DNA from: Iamia sp038233335
GTDB taxonomy: Bacteria; Actinomycetota; Acidimicrobiia; Acidimicrobiales; Iamiaceae
Reading direction: 5' to 3'
Assembly: GCA_038233335.1 (NCBI GenBank)
Contig: JBBSME010000135.1
Coordinates: forward strand, 1-7,486
Length of the DNA: 7,486 nucleotides
Numbering within the stretch: the stretch's first letter is position 1; each line of letters starts with the position of its first letter. Below the pieces are notes generated by a model. The model was not told where the DNA came from and did not search any database. It was given only the letters and a program-made list of their open reading frames with translations. The position numbers and the translations under genes are program-made. This document shows positions 6,746 through 7,486 of this stretch, piece by piece.

Positions 6746-7320
6746 ACGACCGCAGCGAGCGAGGCCCGGCCGGGTCCGTCGACGAGGTGCTGGAGCTGTA
6801 CGCCCGGTGGGGCGACGAGGCCTACGACGAAGCCCTCAGCCAGTCGTCGCATGCGTCGCAGGTGGCGGCCTGGGCCCAGATCGGCGACGCTCCCGAGCCG
6901 CTGGTGGCGGCGGCCCTGCTCCACGACGTCGGTCATCTGCTGGCCATGGACACACAGGGCCATGGCGCCCCCGATCCCGAGGCCGACCTCCGTCACGAGG
7001 GGGTCGGGGCCCGCTGGCTGGCCCGGGTGTTCTCGCCTGCGGTCACCGGACCGATCGCCCTCCACGTCCAGGCCAAGCGGTACCGGTGCGGGATCGACCC
7101 GGCTGCGGTGGCGCGGCTCTCGGCGGGCTCGCGAGCCAGCCTGGCCCGCCAAGGGGGCCCCATGGACGACGTTGAGGTGGCCCGCTTCGCCGACCTGCCC
7201 GCTGCGCCCGATGCCATCCGGCTCCGGGCCTGGGACGACGCCGGCAAGGCGCCCGACGTCGAGCCCGCCCCGGTGGCGTCCTACCGTCCTCTGCTCCTCC
7301 GGGTCGCCCTCACCCCCTGA
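6742..7320 (+). CDS. HD-domain mixed-valent diiron oxygenase, PhnZ-like
   Basis: This 192-residue soluble protein is a member of the HD-domain oxygenases typified by PhnZ (about 190 residues), often annotated as phosphohydrolases. PhnZ opens the C-P bond of (R)-2-amino-1-hydroxyethylphosphonate with O2, giving glycine and phosphate. All six expected diiron ligands are present: His37 (SSHASQ), His61-Asp62 (LLHDVGH), His85 (RHEGVG), His108 (LHVQAKRY) and Asp165 (RAWDDAGK). Lys112 and Arg162 match phosphonate-binding residues of PhnZ, and the PhnZ-like QGGPMD is at 137-142. Glu30 matches the amine-binding Glu of PhnZ, but the preceding Tyr28 is one residue closer than in PhnZ. The ATG at 6742 gives the family length; it has no Shine-Dalgarno but overlaps the stop of a possible small ORF. 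The preceding dioxygenase would supply its hydroxylated substrate. Family call strong; exact substrate unknown. Confidence 0.88.
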   Translation: MNDRSERGPAGSVDEVLELYARWGDEAYDEALSQSSHASQVAAWAQIGDAPEPLVAAALLHDVGHLLAMDTQGHGAPDPEADLRHEGVGARWLARVFSPAVTGPIALHVQAKRYRCGIDPAAVARLSAGSRASLARQGGPMDDVEVARFADLPAAPDAIRLRAWDDAGKAPDVEPAPVASYRPLLLRVALTP

Positions 7321-7339
7321 CCGCACGTGCCAGTGAACG

Positions 7340-7364
7340 CAGCCGTCCGTCACCGTCACGGCTG
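7340..7364 (+). terminator. Weak hairpin after the HD gene
   Basis: CAGCCGT (7340-7346) and ACGGCTG (7358-7364) form a 7-bp stem with an 11-base loop, 20 bases after the HD-gene stop, in the 93-bp gap before the next gene. There is no T-run. The position suits a terminator, but the structure is modest and could be chance. Confidence 0.25.
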
Positions 7365-7400
7365 GCGCCGACCCGTGGACGGCGGGTGACGGGGGGCCGG

Positions 7401-7406
7401 TAGCGT
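7401..7406 (+). promoter_or_regulatory. -10 box of a probable leaderless promoter
   Basis: TAGCGT fits the TANNNT -10 pattern and ends 7 bases before the GTG at 7414, so transcription would begin at or next to the start codon. No Shine-Dalgarno is present. Leaderless mRNAs with this spacing are common in actinobacteria. A -35 is unclear; TGGACG at 7376-7381 is a poor match with a long spacer. Confidence 0.5.
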
Positions 7407-7413
7407 CCGCGGC

Positions 7414-7486
7414 GTGAGCGAACCTGCCGACGACGAGGCCCGGCTCGAGCTGCCCGAGATGCCGCCGGGGCTGTGGGAGGAGCAGG
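7414..7486 (+). CDS. Unidentified protein, first 24 codons
   Basis: A GTG-initiated frame remains open to the window edge and encodes an acidic, proline-containing N-terminus beginning MSEPADDEARLELPEMPPG. No domain can be recognised from so little. The start is supported by the TAGCGT box 7 bases upstream (leaderless initiation) and by G/C third positions in nearly all codons. It begins 93 bp after the HD gene and seems to have its own promoter, so it need not belong with the dioxygenase/HD pair. Confidence 0.5.
   Translation, partial: MSEPADDEARLELPEMPPGLWEEQ

Noticed and set aside
7351..7486. Short GC repeats (CCGTCACCGTCA and CCCGT/ACGGG arms) considered as an attachment site or repeat array.
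   Set aside because: Only two tandem 6-base units and 5-base arms are present, which is expected by chance at this base composition; no integrase or mobile-element gene is nearby.

Overview
The window is very GC-rich. All its coding frames show the strong G/C third-position bias of a high-GC actinobacterium. The UvrA/UvrC sequences, a likely leaderless promoter at the right edge and the general style fit an actinobacterial, possibly Acidimicrobiia-like, chromosome. That placement is inference; no rRNA or marker gene is present to fix it.

Layout: 1-686 is the 3' end of uvrA (+). 701-1888 is nadA, quinolinate synthase, on the minus strand; it converges on uvrA with only 14 bp between the stops. 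1889-2101 is a divergent intergenic region holding a 12-bp perfect palindrome and a nested inverted repeat. 2102-3961 is a complete uvrC (+). 4012-5715 is a polytopic membrane protein of the DUF2142/GT-C glycosyltransferase type (+). 5802-6608 is a PhyH-type Fe(II)/2-oxoglutarate dioxygenase (+). 6742-7320 is a small HD-domain protein with the residue pattern of the mixed-valent diiron oxygenase PhnZ (+). 7414-7486 is the first 24 codons of an unidentified gene with a probable leaderless promoter.

The left part is housekeeping: nucleotide excision repair (UvrA, UvrC) and NAD biosynthesis (NadA). The right part is accessory. Its most interesting content is the dioxygenase plus HD-oxygenase pair. 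In known systems (PhnY/PhnZ) such a pair hydroxylates a phosphonate at C1 and then cleaves the C-P bond oxidatively, releasing phosphate. The pair here is probably a relative of that two-enzyme pathway; its substrate is unknown. The two genes may be bridged by an undescribed 46-codon reading frame that overlaps both neighbours by 4 bp (GTGA, then ATGA) and contains an 11-bp perfect hairpin.

No tRNA, rRNA, CRISPR array, insertion sequence or phage feature was seen.
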